Source of the DNA: ZC4RG17 sp036380875
Lineage (GTDB): Bacteria > Actinomycetota > Acidimicrobiia > Spongiisociales > ZC4RG35
Assembly: GCA_036380875.1 (NCBI GenBank)
Contig: DASVDX010000091.1
Coordinates: forward strand, 9,192-73,191
Direction: 5' to 3'
Length of the DNA: 64,000 nucleotides
In this document: one piece after another, positions 62,262-64,000 of the stretch
Numbering within the stretch: position 1 is the first letter of the stretch
How the letters are laid out: the number at the start of each line of letters is the position of its first letter
Notes under the pieces: generated by a model
Databases searched by the model: none
Seen by the model: the letters and a program-made list of their open reading frames with translations, nothing else
Told to the model about the DNA's origin: nothing
Made by a program: the position numbers and the translations under genes

Positions 62262-62528
62262 ATGGCTGAGGAGAACGAATCTCCCGTTTACGCGTTGGAG
62301 TGGAGCCAGGACCGGAATGAGCGCGTGATGCGCGTCAGCGGAGACGTGAATCACGACACCGCCGAGCACTTCTTCAACGGCCTGATCGATCTCGGCTCTC
62401 GTCGCCTCGTCATCGACCTGACCGACGCCCACATCATCGATCTCACCGCCCTGGAGCTCGTCGACGAGATCGAGGAGCGTCTCGGCCCAGGCCGACTGAC
62501 TGTGATCCGGCCGGGTTCGGACATGTGA
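62262..62528 (+). CDS. STAS-domain protein lacking the phospho-acceptor serine
   Basis: An 88-residue STAS protein (VMRVSGDVNHDTAEHFFNGL, then RLVIDLTDAHIIDLTALELVDEI). Aligned with the STAS protein at 54449, its IIDLTAL stands where IDSTGL should be, so the serine is Leu61 and the glycine is alanine. It cannot be switched by the usual serine phosphorylation. It may be a permanently active or decoy antagonist, or use Thr62. It follows the 62-residue membrane protein with one base between. Confidence 0.75.
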   Translation: MAEENESPVYALEWSQDRNERVMRVSGDVNHDTAEHFFNGLIDLGSRRLVIDLTDAHIIDLTALELVDEIEERLGPGRLTVIRPGSDM

Positions 62529-62621
62529 GGCGCTGACCCGCGCTGCCAGATCGACCACCTATTCACGTTGCGCTTTTGGCCTGTCGCGGCTGCACTGGAG
62601 CCCGGCCGGAGAGGAGGCTCC

Positions 62622-63395
62622 ATGACCGATCGGCCCGATCGCACCCGTTCGTCCCGAACCGTGCTGGTACTCGTAGGCGCGGCTTTGATTCTCCTGGGGG
62701 TGATCGCCATCGCCGGCCTCCTCAGCGGGTCCGTCCGAGAGCAGTCGACGGCCCAGTTCCAAGAGGTGACGGTGCTGGAACTCGACCTCGACTCTGCGGC
62801 GGTGACGGTGCGTGCCGACGGTGAATCAGTCGTGGTGAGAAAGGACGTCACCTCGGGGTGGTTCGGGGGTTCCAGCAGCGAAGAACAGAACGGGTCCACA
62901 CTGAGAGTCGTCAAACGCTGCCCGCCCGTGCTGGGTTTTGGCTGCGGCGGCACGTATGTGATCACCGTCCCGGCCGGTGTCGAGGTACGCGGTGGCACCA
63001 GCAACGGCGCCATCACCCTCGACGGCATCGAAGCGGCTGTGGACGTCGCCACCAGCAACGGCGCGATCGAGATGAGTGGCCTGTCGGGCGAGGTGAGCGT
63101 GCGCACGTCCAACGGCCGCATCCAGGGGGGCAGCCTGTCATCGCCGTCGCTCCGAGCGAGCACGTCGAACGGCCGCATCAACCTCGAGCTTTCCGCCACC
63201 CCGACCACACTCGAGGCCCGCACGTCCAACGGCGACATCGAGATAGTCCTGGCCGATGACGCCCCGGCTGTGGCGCTGTCGACCACCACCTCGAACGGGA
63301 GAACCGACACTCAGATCCGGACGGACCCGAACGCCGACGCCTCGATGACCATCACCACCTCCAACGGTGACATCACCGTGCGTTATCCCTCGTAG
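62622..63395 (+). CDS. DUF4097-like protein with TSNG repeats
   Basis: A 257-residue protein with one N-terminal membrane helix (TVLVLVGAALILLGVIAIAGLL) and an extracytoplasmic beta-solenoid. The motif TSNG[AR/D]I recurs about seven times at roughly 18-20-residue intervals (TSNGAITLDG, TSNGAIEMSG, TSNGRIQGG, TSNGRINLEL, TSNGDIEIVL, TSNGRTDTQI, TSNGDITVRY), each one solenoid turn. This is the DUF4097 adhesin-like pattern. GAGGAGG precedes the ATG. Role unknown, probably envelope. Confidence 0.75.
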   Translation: MTDRPDRTRSSRTVLVLVGAALILLGVIAIAGLLSGSVREQSTAQFQEVTVLELDLDSAAVTVRADGESVVVRKDVTSGWFGGSSSEEQNGSTLRVVKRCPPVLGFGCGGTYVITVPAGVEVRGGTSNGAITLDGIEAAVDVATSNGAIEMSGLSGEVSVRTSNGRIQGGSLSSPSLRASTSNGRINLELSATPTTLEARTSNGDIEIVLADDAPAVALSTTTSNGRTDTQIRTDPNADASMTITTSNGDITVRYPS

Positions 63396-63431
63396 GTATC
63401 GTCGACTGAATCGGAGCGAGCTACGGACGAG

Positions 63432-63983
63432 TTGACGCAACTACCGCCCCACCTTCCCGTTCCCGAGGACGACGGGGCTTGTGCCCACCTTCCGGGAATG
63501 TCCTTACCGTCTGTCGAGCTCGAGGGGGCGACCGGCGGAACCTACAGGCTCGACCAGCAGCCGACCCGCTGGCTCGTCCTGTACCTGTATCCGCGGACCG
63601 GACGACCGGGTGAAGACCCGCCCGACGGCTGGGACCTGATCCCCGGAGCACGAGGATGCACACCGCAGTCGTGTGCGTTTCGCGACCACCACGCCGAGTT
63701 GACCACCCTGAACGCCACCGTCTACGGGGTCAGCGCCCAGCCGATACACGAACAGCGAGAGTTCACCGAACGGATGCACATCCCGTTCCCATTGCTCAAC
63801 GACTCGGGCCTCGTCCTGGCGGACGAGCCGCTCCGCCTACCCACGTTCGAGTTCGGCGGATGGACGCTCTACCGGCGCCTGACTCTCTGCGTCGAGGAGG
63901 GCACCATCAGAAAGGTCTTCTACCCGGTCTTCCCCCCGGACCGCAACGCCTCGGAGGTGCTGGCGTACCTGCGTAGCGTCTGA
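63432..63983 (+). CDS. Peroxiredoxin-like thioredoxin-fold protein
   Basis: A 183-residue redoxin. LPVPEDDGACAHLPG at the start and WLVLYLYPRTGRPGEDPPDGWDLIPGARGCTPQSCAFRD (given in parts: YPRTGRPG, GARGCTPQSCAFRD) are characteristic, with the peroxidatic Cys in the CTPQSC segment. The distance between the YPRTG strand and this Cys pair is longer than in classical peroxiredoxins. It likely reduces peroxides in the cytoplasm. TTG start, supported by the family N-terminus; no ribosome site is obvious. Confidence 0.8.
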   Translation: MTQLPPHLPVPEDDGACAHLPGMSLPSVELEGATGGTYRLDQQPTRWLVLYLYPRTGRPGEDPPDGWDLIPGARGCTPQSCAFRDHHAELTTLNATVYGVSAQPIHEQREFTERMHIPFPLLNDSGLVLADEPLRLPTFEFGGWTLYRRLTLCVEEGTIRKVFYPVFPPDRNASEVLAYLRSV

Positions 63984-64000
63984 GCCGAGCGCTTTCGTTT

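Overview
The window is about 64 kb of high-GC, gene-dense bacterial chromosome. I see no rRNA, tRNA, insertion sequence, prophage or CRISPR array. The gene content points to an actinobacterium: a UPF0182 membrane protein, a YlbL-type PDZ/Lon-like protease, a DUF2342 zincin-fold protein, DUF4383 and DUF2231 stress membrane proteins, a UdgX-type uracil-DNA glycosylase, a small LSRYN-motif cysteine protein, GTG/TTG starts and several probable leaderless genes. The NifJ-type pyruvate:ferredoxin oxidoreductase and the lack of typical mycobacterial or streptomycete genes suggest a deep lineage such as Acidimicrobiia. That placement is inference and no marker gene here settles it.

Left part (1-18.1 kb): the tail of a CBS protein; a small catabolic operon (zinc alcohol dehydrogenase, then HIBADH-like dehydrogenase, cupin and 2-keto-4-pentenoate hydratase-like enzyme with ATGA overlaps); NifJ; a 54-residue stress microprotein; a GNAT enzyme; a DUF952/serine hydrolase pair; a complete sugar-type ABC importer operon (Tat lipoprotein binding protein, ATPase, two permeases); and central-metabolism genes (L-lactate dehydrogenase, FMN reductase, GAPDH).

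Middle (18.1-46.8 kb): a 51-residue membrane protein whose translation start has been tandemly amplified into an Arg-rich leader ORF; an ABC-F ATPase; a UPF0182 / DivIVA-like / YlbL group; BioY; a six-gene operon combining an acyl-CoA ligase with a complete Liv-type importer; MoaE divergent from an HtrA-type protease followed by a degenerate zincin; TatA followed by an ECF sigma / zinc anti-sigma / RseB-like operon; a ClC transporter; an ornithine cyclodeaminase-family enzyme; an NYN-LOTUS RNase-like protein; a tandem Cas4/RecB-like Fe-S nuclease; and topoisomerase IB.

Right part (46.8-63.4 kb): a general-stress island. It contains a SigB/SigF-type sigma factor, two STAS proteins, many small membrane or SRPBCC stress proteins, a glycoside-phosphorylase/glycosyltransferase group, UdgX, and an operon of nucleotidyltransferase, BON and metallophosphoesterase genes. 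The outstanding feature is a set of promoter elements of the form GTTT-N15/16-GGGTA(C/G/A) placed at the right distance before most of these genes. Eleven are exact matches with a 15-bp spacer, one of them at 6.9 kb far from the island, and several more are near matches. This is the classical SigB/SigF promoter consensus, so the sigma factor at 48.07 kb and most of the genes around it are predicted to form one stress regulon.

No gap longer than about 300 bases is left without a gene. The largest (47485-47770, 16136-16353, 50378-50570, 9855-10036, 18451-18620) hold promoters, hairpins or nothing I can recognise.
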